In this document: positions 9,501 through 18,732 of the stretch, piece by piece | Position numbering within the stretch: position 1 is the stretch's first letter | Layout: every line of letters begins with the position of its first letter | Source: an uncultured Bacteroidota bacterium | GTDB lineage: Bacteria > Bacteroidota > Bacteroidia > B-17B0 > Aurantibacillaceae | Length of the DNA stretch: 49,228 bases | Direction of reading: 5' to 3' | Assembly (NCBI GenBank): GCA_903834765.1 | Contig: CAILKE010000034.1 | Span: 1 to 49,228 of the forward strand | Position numbers and translations under genes: made by a program | Notes under the pieces: model-generated | The model's database searches: none | Told to the model about the DNA's origin: nothing | Seen by the model: the letters and a program-made list of their open reading frames with translations, nothing else

Positions 9501-12500
9501 GAGTTGTTGCTGCTGGCGGAACTCCTGGGTATTCATATAATTGGAGTTCATTACCAGCTCAATCAACACCAACAGCATCCTCATTATGCGTTGGTAATTA
9601 TTTTGTAAGTGTCACAGATAGTAAAGGATGTTTAGCGTCATCTAATGCTTCAGTTACTCAGCCACCAGCGTTAACAGCTGTTATTAGCGGAATTAAACCT
9701 AGTTGTAATATTTGTATAGGTTCGGCAACTGTAACTCCTGGTGGTGGTACACCTGCCTATTCCTATTCTTGGACTAATGCAGCTAGTGTAATTGTAAGTA
9801 ACAGTCAGGTCGCAACAAATTTATGTACGGGTTTTTATACTGTTACTGTTGGAGATGCCCAAGGATGTACAACTACTCAAACAGTTCAAATTTTACAAAC
9901 AGTAATAGTAGTATTAACTACTAATGGAAATACATTACAATGTAATGGAGGATGCTCAGGTATTGCTAATGCAAATCCTTCAGGAGGTGTATCACCATAT
10001 AGCTATTCTTGGTCGCCAACAGGTCCGCCTGTGCAAAGCGCTTCAACTGCAACGGCCTTATGCGCAGGTTCATATACAGTAGTTGTAACCGACGCGTTGG
10101 GATGCTCCAATACAGGAACAGTTACGTTTTTAAATCCACCCTCCACTACTTTAACTATATCCAAAACAGATGAAACCTGCTTTGGACTTTGTAATGGTTC
10201 AGCCTCTGTTACTTCTATAGGGGGTACTGGAGCGCACACCTATCAATGGCTTCCTGGTGGGCAAACAACCCAAAATATCTCTGGATTATGTGGCGGAATA
10301 TATACTGTAAATGTATCCGATGCAAATGGTTGCTTAACAACGCAAACAGTGCAAATTATTTCTGCTGTTAATCTAACGGCAACTTTTACAACAGTTGACC
10401 CAACTACTTGTGGTGGAACAAATGGTTCTATAACAGCTTCAGTTAGTGGAGGTTCACCAGGCTATACATATACATGGACGCCAGGCGGCTCTACAACTAA
10501 TTCTATTGTTAACATTGGCTCTGGCGCTTATAATTTATTAATTAAAGATTTAGCTGGATGTACGCAAACATTAACATCAACTATAAGCAATCCTACAGGC
10601 CCAACGGTTACTGTAACATCATCTTCAATTACTTGTTTTGGTTTGTGTAATGGAACAGGAACTGCTAGTGCTATTGGAGTAGCGCCTTTAAGTTATAGTT
10701 GGTCAGTTGGAGCAATAACTACTAACTCTGTTATTTCTGGATTATGTGGAGGATCCGCCGTAGTTTCGGTAACAGATGGAAATATTTGTGTGACGAATGT
10801 AACACTAAATATTGCACAGCCCACACAGATAGCGTCATCTGGTATTGTAACCAATGTGGCATGTAATGCCGCTTGTTCGGCATCCATTAATTTAACCCCA
10901 AGTGGAGGCACTATTCCGTATACATACTCCTGGTCGCCATCTGGAGGGATCGTCGAAGACCCAACTAATTTATGTGTAGGAAATTATACTAACACAACGA
11001 CTGATAATAATGGCTGTTCGGTGACACAAACATTTGTTATAACACAACCGAGCTCATTGTCACTAGCTTTCAATAAAAAAGATGTGGCTTGTAATGGTGG
11101 ATGTACAGGTGGTGTAAAAGCATTAGTAGCCGGTGGAACTTCTCCTTATACGTATTCATGGACTCCAGTTGGTGCATTTCCTGGATCAGTATTAGATACC
11201 ATCACCAATTTATGCATAGGAACTTATTCTGTAAAAGCAACTGATGCATTAGGTTGTATAATTTCGGGAACAGTAAATATTGGCCAACCTTCGGCTTTAA
11301 CATCAACAGTAACATCAACTAACATTACTTGTAATGGATTATGTAATGGAACAGGAAGTTTAACTCTCTCTGGAGGAACCTTGCCTTACAGTTATAATTG
11401 GAACACAACACCAGCCACAACCACCCCATCAGTTGGAGGACTCTGTGTCGGTAATTATTTAGGAATTGGAATAGATGCTAATGGCTGTTCAATTTCAAAT
11501 ACAATTAATATTTCACAACCATCAGTAATTGTTGCATCAATCGTTGGAACTAATCCAAAGTGTAATGCAGCTTGTGATGGAAGTTTTGTTGCCACTGTCA
11601 GTGGTGGTAACCCTTCATACACATATCAATGGATACCAATTGCATCCCCAACTGGTACTTTACAAAACCCTTCTGGATTATGTGCAGGGAATTACACGTT
11701 AATTGTAACTGATAATAATTTTTGTACTATGCAAGTTATTGCTTCCTTAACTAACCCACCAGTGTTACTAGCTAATGCGTCATTTACAAATCCTCTATGT
11801 TCAGGACTTTGTAATGGTATAGCTACTGCTAACCCTGTTGGTGGAACAGGAAGTTATACATATAGTTGGTCAACATCGCAAACGTCTCAAACAATAAATA
11901 GTTTATGCCCTGGTTCTTACACAGTTGTTGTAACTGATGCTAATTTATGCTCTAATACAAATACAGTAACATTAGTTCCAGCAACCGCTATATCTGTTAA
12001 TCCAGCAGTATCTCCTGCCAGTTGTGGTGTGTCAAATGGTTCTATAGACGTGTCTGCAACAACGGGTAACGCACCATTTACTTATAATTGGCCTGCTATA
12101 CCATCTACTAATACTGTTGTTGTGGGAATACCTGCAGGAGTATATACTGTTATCGTTACAGATGCAAGTTCCTGCACGTCTACAATAAGCATTCCTTTAA
12201 GTAATTCTAATGGACCAACTTGGGCTACATTAGATGTAATTAACGTAACGTGTCATGGGCTATGCGATGGTTCTGCAACTGTTTCTGTTGCAACTGGAGG
12301 TACAGCTCCTTATACGTTAAGTTGGGTTAATCCATTGAGTGCATCACCAATAGTTAGTGCTTTATGCCCAGGAACATATACTGCTCAAATTACAGATGCA
12401 TTGGGTTGTATATTATATAGAGATACAACTATTACAGAACCACAATTAATAGCAGATAATGCAATATTTGTAAGTCCATCTTGTTTTGGAAATTGTAATG

Positions 12501-15022
12501 GAAGCATTGCATTAAATCCTAGTGGAGGAAATGGAGGTTATACGTATTCTTGGACTCCATCAGGAGCTACAACAGGAACTGTTTCGAGTTTATGTCCAGG
12601 TCCTGTAAATGCTACCATTACTGATAGTAAGGGTTGTACTTTTACCTTTAATTATAATTTGCTCAGTTTAACAACAATAACGAGTAATACCTTTGCAACC
12701 AATAACGCCTGTTTTGGTGATTGCAATGGTAGTTTATTAGCGACTAATATAGCTGGAGGTTTACCTCCTTATACTTATTTGTGGAATGATCCGCTCGGAC
12801 AAATTAATCCAACTGCCACAGCTTTGTGTAATGGAAATTATTCAGTAACAATTACAGATGCAAATGGATGTTTAGGAACTAATTCCGGACCTGTTAGTTC
12901 AAATTCTCAAGTAGTTGTAAATGCAACTATTACTCAGCCAAGTTGTAATATTTGTAATGGTATTGCAACTTTAGCTCCTTCTGGAGGTGGAGGGTCTTAT
13001 ACATTTGTTTGGAGTAATTCACAAGTGGCAAATCCTGCAACTAATCTTTGTGCAGGAGTTTATGGCGTTCAGGTTACAGATAATTTAGGCTGTATTACAA
13101 ATACAAATGTGATAATAAATAGTTCGAATGCTATTACAGAAACAATTATAAAACAAGATGAAACTTGTGCAGCAGCATGTAACGGTTCTGTAAATATTAC
13201 CGCTGTTGGCGGAACTGCACCAATTACATATAATTGGTTACATAACAACTCGCCATTACAAAGTCAAATTGGTTTATGTGCAGGCACTTATTTCTGTAAT
13301 ATGACAGATGCTGCAGGTTGTTCTCGAACCGCGTCTGTTGTTATTGGATCTGCTGTTACTCTATCAATTACTTCTCAAGTAAATCAATCTTCGTGTGTTG
13401 CAAGTACTGGTTCAATTACAGTGAATGTTAGTGGTGGTTCAGGAGCAGGTACTTATACATACGCATGGTTGCCTGCTGGAAATACACCTACGGTTTCAAA
13501 TCTATCGCCTGGTATTTATACATTAACAGTTACAGATGGCAACTTATGCTCAAATACTCAAACCTATACTATCAATTCAATCAATGGGCCAGTAATTACA
13601 TCAACAGTTGTTAATGCGAATTGCTCAGGGGCCTGCACTGGCTCTATCGAAATATCAATAAGTGCTGGTAATCCAGCGTATATAACTTCTTGGTCAACTG
13701 GCGGATCTGGCTTATCAATTACTTCTTTATGTGTAGGAAATTACTCGGTAACGGTTACAGATAATTTAGGTTGTAAAGCTGTTCAAGGTTATTCTATTAA
13801 TAGCGCTAATCCTATCCTATTTAGCGCACCAAATTTAAATAACCCTAAATGTTTCAATGATTGTAATGGCTCTATTGTTGCAATTCCGAACGGAGGCACT
13901 TTACCATATACATATAGTTGGACGCCAGGTCCGGCAAGTGTTCCAACAGCTAGTAATTTATGTGCAGGCCCTCAAACAATTACAATTACAGACAGTCAAG
14001 GCTGTATAGCCTCCCAAACTTATACACTAGTAAATCCAGCTATTATTGGATTAACAGCTACAGTGTTGAGTCCTACTTGTAGCGCCACGCCTAGCGGAAG
14101 CATTGGCATTACAGCATTTGGCGGAACACCAGTTATTACTTATTCATGGAGTAATGGCGCAGCTACAACACCTACACTAAGTAATTTATTAGTGGGTAGT
14201 TATACTGTAACATTAACTGACGGAAATGGTTGCAAAAAAGACACAGTTGTTGTTCTAACATCTACACTAGTTGTTACTGCTATTGCTGGTAATGACACCA
14301 CATTCTGTCAAAATGGTAATCTATTATTAAATGGATCAAATTCAACAGGAAGTATTACTTATGATTGGGTTCAGTTACCGGGTAATACTCCAGTTGCAAA
14401 TACAAACACGGTGATGGTTAATCCGGCAGTAGGAACTTCAACGTATGTATTAATTGCAGCTAATGGAACCTGTATAGGGACAGATACGATTAAAGTGAAT
14501 TCTAATCCTTTACCAGTAGTAGACGCTGGACCTTTTGTAAATATTCCTTTGTATACTACATCACCCATTGGCGGTACGCCTACATCATTAACTGGCGGAA
14601 CTTATACATGGACTCCTAATATTGGAACCTTAGATAATTATAATGCTTCTAATCCAACAGCTTCTAATACCGTAACTATTATTTATACCGTAACAGTTAC
14701 GGATGCTAATGGTTGCTCTAGTTCTGATACAGTTACTGTATTTATTTATCCAGAAATAAAAATTCCGAATGGATTCTCGCCTAATTCGGATGGAAAAAAT
14801 GATGTTTGGCAAATTGACAATATATTCCAATTCCCTGACAATGTTGTTGAGGTTTATAATCGTTGGGGAGAATTATTATTTATGTCGAAAGGATACGCAA
14901 TACCATTTGATGGTAAATACAATGGAAAAGATTTACCAGTAGGAACTTATTATTATATCATTGATTTACATCATCCTGCATTCCCTAATGGATATACGGG
15001 GCCATTAACTATATTTAGATAA
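6545..15022 (+). CDS. Giant SprB-like T9SS adhesin with type B sorting domain
   Basis: This 2825-residue protein starts with a clear signal peptide (MKKLILLLLFF... ending VNAQ). Next is a YWVGGSGYWSD.HHWS segment common at the front of Bacteroidota surface proteins. From about residue 255 to 2580 I count 30 SprB-like repeats, each opening with a Cys-X2-4-Cys turn (for example CNGLCNGS), then GG..PYTY.W, LC.G.Y.V.VTD and GC. The C-terminus (IPNGFSPNSDGKND ... YNRWGELLF ... TIFR) is the gliding-motility-associated C-terminal domain, the type B T9SS signal. The repeats differ strongly from one another, unlike the homogenised array at 42-3329. The gene is followed 4 bp later by a PorP/SprF gene, matching the sprB-sprF arrangement in gliding flavobacteria. 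Adhesion or gliding is inferred from family and context. Confidence 0.92.
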   Translation: MKKLILLLLFFISFFVNAQTLYWVGGSGYWSDSHHWSTVSGGPTSGTVPNANTAIVFDDNSSYSNFAVTINGVHQFKSLQCLNTNQELHFIGNNLAKLICNGDFLLNYKTFYDANSNISFSSTSLSYQNVNFWKNTLNANVSFESGNWNLLSVKVGNNNNLNFKNGNFNLNNATIFCGNLKVDASNAAIFNVVHSSIVVKNDLTMGSNIIFHSTDMILVANANNPSLYHVNSQINFGSSYKIVNPSPQACTVTYSFTNPTCTGLCNGSITIGFDAGCNTGPYDLIFNTASSCIPSGTNNISPPTLVLSNLCGCGGNLLDILVFDINGFVTSLNQLNMPAIPTPINMSLFGPTQPKCFGLCDGSVKASLNGGSGPYSVHVDPIIPGATFTTNAIVTNTISNLCFGAHSFSVTDSKGCSTTFSTSIAQPSVLIANGSSSSVTCNAACNGSVSLSPTGGSAPYTYTWSAGTSINTATNSGLCPGVITATVVDSHTCVTTYSANIVQPPATTVTVSKTNMSCGGVCNGSATVTAIGGTPAFTYSLNGLPTTPIISGLCVGIYTVAAADAQGCSKTLTFSITSPVTLTASPTKTNVSCNGLCNGAISLNPSGGTPVNSYSWSSAGANSPTLSGVCAGIYTYTITDALLCTNVGTVTLVQPSTTTLTVAHTDISCFGLSNGSATVTSSGGTSPYSYTWTPAPPIGQGTATISGLSLGTYSAIVKDFNGCPSNISVTISQPTIVTPNISTVQPTCNGLCNGSINSVPTGGIGAYTFTLQSNTATITTNPPYNGLCAKTYTLIIGNNGCTITNTISLTQPNPITLSLNATPINCFGQCNSTISSIVNGGTPSYTFAWSNGSTLPSLVNQCTGVTSATVTDAGGCTASASVNVTSPASITVNISATSPSCFGSCNAVATSTVSGGTPNYTYLWAATGGTNNIASNLCAGVYTLTVKDNLLCTQTQTINIISPPALTLTASNGTLSCSGVCNGTVGVVAAGGTPGYSYNWSSLPAQSTPTASSLCVGNYFVSVTDSKGCLASSNASVTQPPALTAVISGIKPSCNICIGSATVTPGGGTPAYSYSWTNAASVIVSNSQVATNLCTGFYTVTVGDAQGCTTTQTVQILQTVIVVLTTNGNTLQCNGGCSGIANANPSGGVSPYSYSWSPTGPPVQSASTATALCAGSYTVVVTDALGCSNTGTVTFLNPPSTTLTISKTDETCFGLCNGSASVTSIGGTGAHTYQWLPGGQTTQNISGLCGGIYTVNVSDANGCLTTQTVQIISAVNLTATFTTVDPTTCGGTNGSITASVSGGSPGYTYTWTPGGSTTNSIVNIGSGAYNLLIKDLAGCTQTLTSTISNPTGPTVTVTSSSITCFGLCNGTGTASAIGVAPLSYSWSVGAITTNSVISGLCGGSAVVSVTDGNICVTNVTLNIAQPTQIASSGIVTNVACNAACSASINLTPSGGTIPYTYSWSPSGGIVEDPTNLCVGNYTNTTTDNNGCSVTQTFVITQPSSLSLAFNKKDVACNGGCTGGVKALVAGGTSPYTYSWTPVGAFPGSVLDTITNLCIGTYSVKATDALGCIISGTVNIGQPSALTSTVTSTNITCNGLCNGTGSLTLSGGTLPYSYNWNTTPATTTPSVGGLCVGNYLGIGIDANGCSISNTINISQPSVIVASIVGTNPKCNAACDGSFVATVSGGNPSYTYQWIPIASPTGTLQNPSGLCAGNYTLIVTDNNFCTMQVIASLTNPPVLLANASFTNPLCSGLCNGIATANPVGGTGSYTYSWSTSQTSQTINSLCPGSYTVVVTDANLCSNTNTVTLVPATAISVNPAVSPASCGVSNGSIDVSATTGNAPFTYNWPAIPSTNTVVVGIPAGVYTVIVTDASSCTSTISIPLSNSNGPTWATLDVINVTCHGLCDGSATVSVATGGTAPYTLSWVNPLSASPIVSALCPGTYTAQITDALGCILYRDTTITEPQLIADNAIFVSPSCFGNCNGSIALNPSGGNGGYTYSWTPSGATTGTVSSLCPGPVNATITDSKGCTFTFNYNLLSLTTITSNTFATNNACFGDCNGSLLATNIAGGLPPYTYLWNDPLGQINPTATALCNGNYSVTITDANGCLGTNSGPVSSNSQVVVNATITQPSCNICNGIATLAPSGGGGSYTFVWSNSQVANPATNLCAGVYGVQVTDNLGCITNTNVIINSSNAITETIIKQDETCAAACNGSVNITAVGGTAPITYNWLHNNSPLQSQIGLCAGTYFCNMTDAAGCSRTASVVIGSAVTLSITSQVNQSSCVASTGSITVNVSGGSGAGTYTYAWLPAGNTPTVSNLSPGIYTLTVTDGNLCSNTQTYTINSINGPVITSTVVNANCSGACTGSIEISISAGNPAYITSWSTGGSGLSITSLCVGNYSVTVTDNLGCKAVQGYSINSANPILFSAPNLNNPKCFNDCNGSIVAIPNGGTLPYTYSWTPGPASVPTASNLCAGPQTITITDSQGCIASQTYTLVNPAIIGLTATVLSPTCSATPSGSIGITAFGGTPVITYSWSNGAATTPTLSNLLVGSYTVTLTDGNGCKKDTVVVLTSTLVVTAIAGNDTTFCQNGNLLLNGSNSTGSITYDWVQLPGNTPVANTNTVMVNPAVGTSTYVLIAANGTCIGTDTIKVNSNPLPVVDAGPFVNIPLYTTSPIGGTPTSLTGGTYTWTPNIGTLDNYNASNPTASNTVTIIYTVTVTDANGCSSSDTVTVFIYPEIKIPNGFSPNSDGKNDVWQIDNIFQFPDNVVEVYNRWGELLFMSKGYAIPFDGKYNGKDLPVGTYYYIIDLHHPAFPNGYTGPLTIFR

Positions 15023-15026
15023 TACG

Positions 15027-15950
15027 ATGAAAAAATTATTATACCTAACGTTTTTATGCTTGTTTTTACAAGTAGTAAATGCACAACAGTTACCGCAATA
15101 TACACAGTATATGCTTAACGAAATGGCCATTAATCCGGCAGTAACTGGAAAAGACGGTTATGCTGATGTGCGATCAAACAACCGTTATCAATGGCAAGGT
15201 ATTACTGATGCGCCCAGAACATATATGTTGACGGTTCATGCGCCCTTTAAAAATAGGCATCATGGCTTGGGAGCTCAGATTTATACAGATATTGTAGGGC
15301 CAACAAGAAGAGTGGGGCTTAGTTTATCTTATGCATATCACATTAAGGTTGCAAAAAAAACCTTTGTATCGCTTGGCGTTAGCGCTGGAATGCAACAATG
15401 GGGAATTGATGGACATAAAATAATATTGCATGATGCAGGTGATGATAACTTATTAAATACCTATCAAACGAAAATTGTTCCTGATTTTGGTGCAGGTTTA
15501 TACGTCCATAACGATAAATTTTATTTCGGTATTAGTGCGCCACAATTATATCAAAGCCCTATTAAGCTTTATGCCGGAGGCGATAACAAAGGAACATTAG
15601 TAACGCACTTTTTAGTGAATGGCGCATATAAGTTTAAGATAAATGATAATTTTAAAATTGAGCCTTCTTTTTTATTAAAGTATGCTAGTCCAGCACCAAT
15701 GAAAATAGATGTCGGTGCAAGAGTTATTTACAAAGAACAATTTTGGTTAGGTGGTGGTTACAGACATAATGATGCCTTTACAGCCTTATTTGGTTTTATG
15801 TATAAAAATTATTTGATGATTGGTTACTCATACGACATTACTACTACTAATCTTAAAAAATATTCAACTGGAACACATGAGTTAATGCTAGGGCTTCGAT
15901 TCTCGAAGCAGCAAGCTAAGCACTGGCCAGATGATGATGCAACAAAATAA
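15027..15950 (+). CDS. PorP/SprF family T9SS outer-membrane protein
   Basis: This 307-residue protein has a signal peptide (to about residue 19, VNAQ) followed by the family opening QLPQYTQYMLNEMAINPAVTG and the SNNRYQWQGITDAP segment. The rest is amphipathic strands typical of a beta-barrel. PorP/SprF proteins sit in the outer membrane and are needed to export or anchor specific cargo with type B sorting domains; SprF is required for SprB in Flavobacterium johnsoniae. Only 4 bp separate it from the 2825-residue adhesin, so the two are almost certainly co-transcribed and functionally paired. A single ATG fits the signal peptide. Confidence 0.9.
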   Translation: MKKLLYLTFLCLFLQVVNAQQLPQYTQYMLNEMAINPAVTGKDGYADVRSNNRYQWQGITDAPRTYMLTVHAPFKNRHHGLGAQIYTDIVGPTRRVGLSLSYAYHIKVAKKTFVSLGVSAGMQQWGIDGHKIILHDAGDDNLLNTYQTKIVPDFGAGLYVHNDKFYFGISAPQLYQSPIKLYAGGDNKGTLVTHFLVNGAYKFKINDNFKIEPSFLLKYASPAPMKIDVGARVIYKEQFWLGGGYRHNDAFTALFGFMYKNYLMIGYSYDITTTNLKKYSTGTHELMLGLRFSKQQAKHWPDDDATK

Positions 15951-15988
15951 AAATTAATTAAAAAACCGCTAAACATTTTAAAAATTAT

Positions 15989-16173
15989 ATATGAAATAGC
16001 CATGTTTGCCGAAACACAAACACATCCCGATAGCTATCGGGAGAAGATAAACTGGCTATACCATATGGTAAATAAAAAACAATAATTTAGACATATGAAA
16101 TAGCCATGTGTCGAATAGCAAACACGCAAATGAAGATACATGGCGTATTCCATTTAACCATTAAAAAACAATA
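15989..16173. repeat. Two tandem hairpin-forming intergenic repeats
   Basis: ATATGAAATAGCCATGT occurs at 15989-16005 and again at 16093-16109. Each copy is the left arm of an imperfect inverted repeat: 15989-16002 pairs with 16053-16066 (12 of 14), and 16093-16109 pairs with 16138-16155 (one bulge, two mismatches). Each unit ends in a similar AAAAAACAATA stretch. The two copies differ in loop and right arm, yet both keep the fold. The loop of the first contains an 18-bp palindrome (16025-16042). I do not recognise the family; a REP/MITE-like element or a processed RNA structure is possible. Confidence 0.7.
16025..16042. repeat. 18-bp perfect palindrome, copy 1
   Basis: TCCCGATAGCTATCGGGA is its own reverse complement. 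It lies in the loop of the first intergenic hairpin between the sprF-like gene and psd. Its 14-bp core CCGATAGCTATCGG recurs at 18735-18748, also in intergenic DNA. Confidence 0.9.
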
Positions 16174-16185
16174 AAAATAAATTAT

Positions 16186-16845
16186 ATGAAATTTCATAAA
16201 GAAGGATTTGCTACGTTAGTTGTTACTATTTTATTCAGTACTATTATTATTTCAATCGCACATTTTGTATTCCCTACATTTGCCATTGCTCATTGGTTCG
16301 CCTATATTCTTTCTGCTTTTTTATTAGTAGTAGTTATACAGTTTTTCAGACATCCAACCCGTGTTCATACCATTAATCCTAATGCGATTATAGCTCCTGC
16401 TGATGGCGAAGTAGTAGTTATTGAAGAAACAGAAGAAACAGAGTATTTTAAAGATAAACGCATACAGGTTTCTATTTTTATGTCGCCTATTAATGTGCAT
16501 GTCAATCGTTATCCTATTGCGGGAGAAGTAACTTATGCTAAATACCATGCAGGTAAATTTTTAGTAGCCTCGTTGCCAAAAGCAAGCACAGAGAACGAAC
16601 GCACGAGTATTGTAGTAAAGCATGCGATTAACGGAAAATCGATTTTATTCAGGCAAGTAGCTGGGGCTTTAGCGCGACGCATTGTGATGTATAGCAAACA
16701 AGGCGATATCGCCACGCAGTGTGGCGAAATGGGCTTTATTAAATTTGGCTCTCGTGTGGATTTATATTTACCGTTAGATGCTAAATTAAAAGTGAAAATT
16801 GGAGATGTTTGCGTTGGCTCTCAAACAGTGATTGCTGAATTTTAG
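16186..16845 (+). CDS. psd: Phosphatidylserine decarboxylase, short form
   Basis: This 219-residue enzyme decarboxylates phosphatidylserine to phosphatidylethanolamine at the inner membrane. Two hydrophobic segments (about residues 10-30 and 33-53) anchor it. The family motif APADGEV is at about 70-76, and FMSPINVHVNRYP, with the conserved histidine, at about 98-110. The self-cleavage site is FGSR (187-190), where Ser189 would become the pyruvoyl group; FGSR replaces the LGST of proteobacterial enzymes, as is usual for this short family. It probably begins a run with the DUF4296 lipoprotein and the M20 enzyme, though 78 bases separate it from the former. Together with cdsA at 20.2 kb it supplies the phospholipid pathway; pss is not in the window. 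Confidence 0.92.
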   Translation: MKFHKEGFATLVVTILFSTIIISIAHFVFPTFAIAHWFAYILSAFLLVVVIQFFRHPTRVHTINPNAIIAPADGEVVVIEETEETEYFKDKRIQVSIFMSPINVHVNRYPIAGEVTYAKYHAGKFLVASLPKASTENERTSIVVKHAINGKSILFRQVAGALARRIVMYSKQGDIATQCGEMGFIKFGSRVDLYLPLDAKLKVKIGDVCVGSQTVIAEF

Positions 16846-16923
16846 AAGTTAAAAAAATAAAATAGAGCTTGATTAAAATAATGATAGGCTAAAATCTGAC
16901 ACATAGTATTAACTTTGTAAACC

Positions 16924-17301
16924 ATGCGTATCATATTTTTTATATTCTTCAGTGCTTTTATCTTTAACGCTTGCACACCTGGCGAAGAAAACGTAAAGAT
17001 TCCTTCAGACGTTTTATCAGAAGAGCAATTTATCAAAGTGCTCACCGATTGTTATTTGGCGGAAGGTGCAGCAGGAATTAATGTTAAAAATGTGACCGGA
17101 CAAAAATTTGATTCGGCTTATATATTCAATCCATTAAAAGATAACCAGATTTCTAAACCACTTTTTGATTCCTCTATTTCATTTTATACTAAACATCCTA
17201 AATTATTAAAAAAAATTTACGAAAAAATATTAGATAGATTAAGTCAAATTCAGGCTAATGGACAGATTGATGCTTTAGATTCTGTTACTGTCAAAAAATA
17301 G
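16924..17301 (+). CDS. DUF4296 domain lipoprotein
   Basis: This 125-residue protein has a short hydrophobic leader and a lipobox ending at Cys17 (FIFNAC), so it should be lipidated. The mature part matches the DUF4296 pattern: IPSDVLSEEQFIKVLTDCYLAEGA, then a PLFDSSISFYTKHPKLLKKIYEKIL segment. The function of the family is not known. A perfect -7-like TAACTTTG (16910-16917) stops just 6 bases before the ATG, which would make a nearly leaderless message, but no -33 TTG is properly spaced. Only 13 bases separate it from the M20 gene, suggesting co-transcription. Confidence 0.8.
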   Translation: MRIIFFIFFSAFIFNACTPGEENVKIPSDVLSEEQFIKVLTDCYLAEGAAGINVKNVTGQKFDSAYIFNPLKDNQISKPLFDSSISFYTKHPKLLKKIYEKILDRLSQIQANGQIDALDSVTVKK

Positions 17302-17314
17302 CAGCGGAAATAAT

Positions 17315-18532
17315 ATGCAAGATATATTGAATCATATTAAAGAATTAGCAAGTAAGCATGCTGAAGAAGTTATTACTATTCGTAGACACATACATCAATT
17401 TCCGGAATTATCTTTCGAAGAAATAAATACCTCTGCGTATGTGTGTTCTATTTTGGATAAGTATCATATCACTTATACCAAAGGCATTGTTAAAACAGGT
17501 ATTGTAGCCATTATTGAAGGAAGAAATCCCACAAAAAAAACAACACTATTGCGCGCAGACTTAGATGCTTTACCTATTGAAGAAAAAACCGAAGTAAGTT
17601 ATAAATCTCAACATAATGGTGTGATGCATGCCTGTGGTCATGATGCACATACAGCTTCTGTTTTGGGAACGGCCATCATTTTACAACACTTAAAAAACGA
17701 ATTTGAAGGAACGGTTAAAATCATGTTTCAACCAGGCGAAGAAGTATTACCTGGAGGTGCCTCATTAATGATAAAAGAAGGTGTGCTTCAGAATCCTAAC
17801 GTAAACGTGGCTTTTGGACAACATGTGTTTCCGAGTATGGAAGTTGGTAAAGTTGGTTTTAGAAAAGGCATGTACATGGCAAGTACGGATGAGTTGCATA
17901 TTACAATTCATGGTAAGGGCGGACACGCAGCGATGGCAGGCGAATACAAGAACCCATTAATCGTAGTGGCACTTATTGTAACGGAAATAGAAAAACAATT
18001 TCCTTTTAGGATTGATGAAGATGGCGTTGCAAGAAATACAGAAAATAATATTCCCACAGTGATAGCCTTTGGTAAAGTAGAAGCGAAGGGTGCTACTAAT
18101 GTGATCCCTGAAAGCGCCTATTTGGCGGGTACTTTCAGAACAATGGATGAAAAATGGAGAGTTGCAGTCAAAGAAAAAATTACTCAAATTATTGAAACTC
18201 TTTGCAAAACATATCAGGTAACAGCAACTATCAATATAGAAAATGGTTATCCGTTTTTAATGAATGATGAGGTCGTTACCGAACATGCGAAGCAATCCGC
18301 CATCTTATATTTAGGAAAAGAAAACGTAGAAGACCTACCGTTACGCATGACCGCAGAAGATTTTTCATATATCACACAAGAAGTACCAAGTTGCTTTTAT
18401 CGCCTAGGTACTGCTAATAAAGCGCAAGGCATTACATCAGGTGTGCATACTGCTACCTTTAATATAGACGAGAAAGCATTGGAAATCGCCAGCGGCTTAA
18501 TGGCTTGGTTGGTTGTGAGTAATAGGAATTAG
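17315..18532 (+). CDS. M20 family amidohydrolase (N-acyl amino acid hydrolase type)
   Basis: This 405-residue metal-dependent hydrolase has the subfamily signatures RRHIHQFPELSFEE (residues 22-35), LRADLDALPIEEKT, HACGHDAHTA (metal ligands Cys and His), QPGEEVLPGGA and a late SGVHTATFN with a further histidine. Members remove acyl groups from N-acyl amino acids, hippurate or similar conjugates. There is no signal peptide, so it is cytoplasmic. The length is normal for the family. It follows the DUF4296 lipoprotein closely. The exact substrate cannot be read from sequence. Confidence 0.88.
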   Translation: MQDILNHIKELASKHAEEVITIRRHIHQFPELSFEEINTSAYVCSILDKYHITYTKGIVKTGIVAIIEGRNPTKKTTLLRADLDALPIEEKTEVSYKSQHNGVMHACGHDAHTASVLGTAIILQHLKNEFEGTVKIMFQPGEEVLPGGASLMIKEGVLQNPNVNVAFGQHVFPSMEVGKVGFRKGMYMASTDELHITIHGKGGHAAMAGEYKNPLIVVALIVTEIEKQFPFRIDEDGVARNTENNIPTVIAFGKVEAKGATNVIPESAYLAGTFRTMDEKWRVAVKEKITQIIETLCKTYQVTATINIENGYPFLMNDEVVTEHAKQSAILYLGKENVEDLPLRMTAEDFSYITQEVPSCFYRLGTANKAQGITSGVHTATFNIDEKALEIASGLMAWLVVSNRN

Positions 18533-18568
18533 AGTCTCCTTATAGATATTATCTTTTTACATTTTTTT

Positions 18569-18602
18569 CCTTGACGAAAAAAAGTAACAAAAAAAGTCAA
18601 GG
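18569..18602. repeat. Intergenic inverted repeat CCTTGAC/GTCAAGG
   Basis: CCTTGAC (18569-18575) pairs with GTCAAGG (18596-18602), with an A-rich interior containing AAAGTAACAAAAAAAGT. The region downstream to 18775 has no ORF and holds the second GATAGCTATC palindrome. From memory, similar stretches recur in Bacteroidota intergenic DNA; this was not checked. Confidence 0.55.
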
Positions 18603-18732
18603 CGAAAATCCATATCCATTTTTTCTTCGCTCCAAAAGCCTTCGCAATATCGCCAGAAAAATCTGTATATCGCTCCTTTTCGCCAAAACCCACCGCACCA
18701 TTACCAACGTATGCATCGGTTTATACAACTCA

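Noticed and set aside
16025-16042. The GATAGCTATC palindrome as a transcription terminator
   Set aside because: No T-run follows on either strand and there is no loop; it fits a binding site or repeat better.
15951-16185. tRNA or known riboswitch between sprF-like gene and psd
   Set aside because: The hairpins do not form a cloverleaf and no aptamer motif is recognisable.
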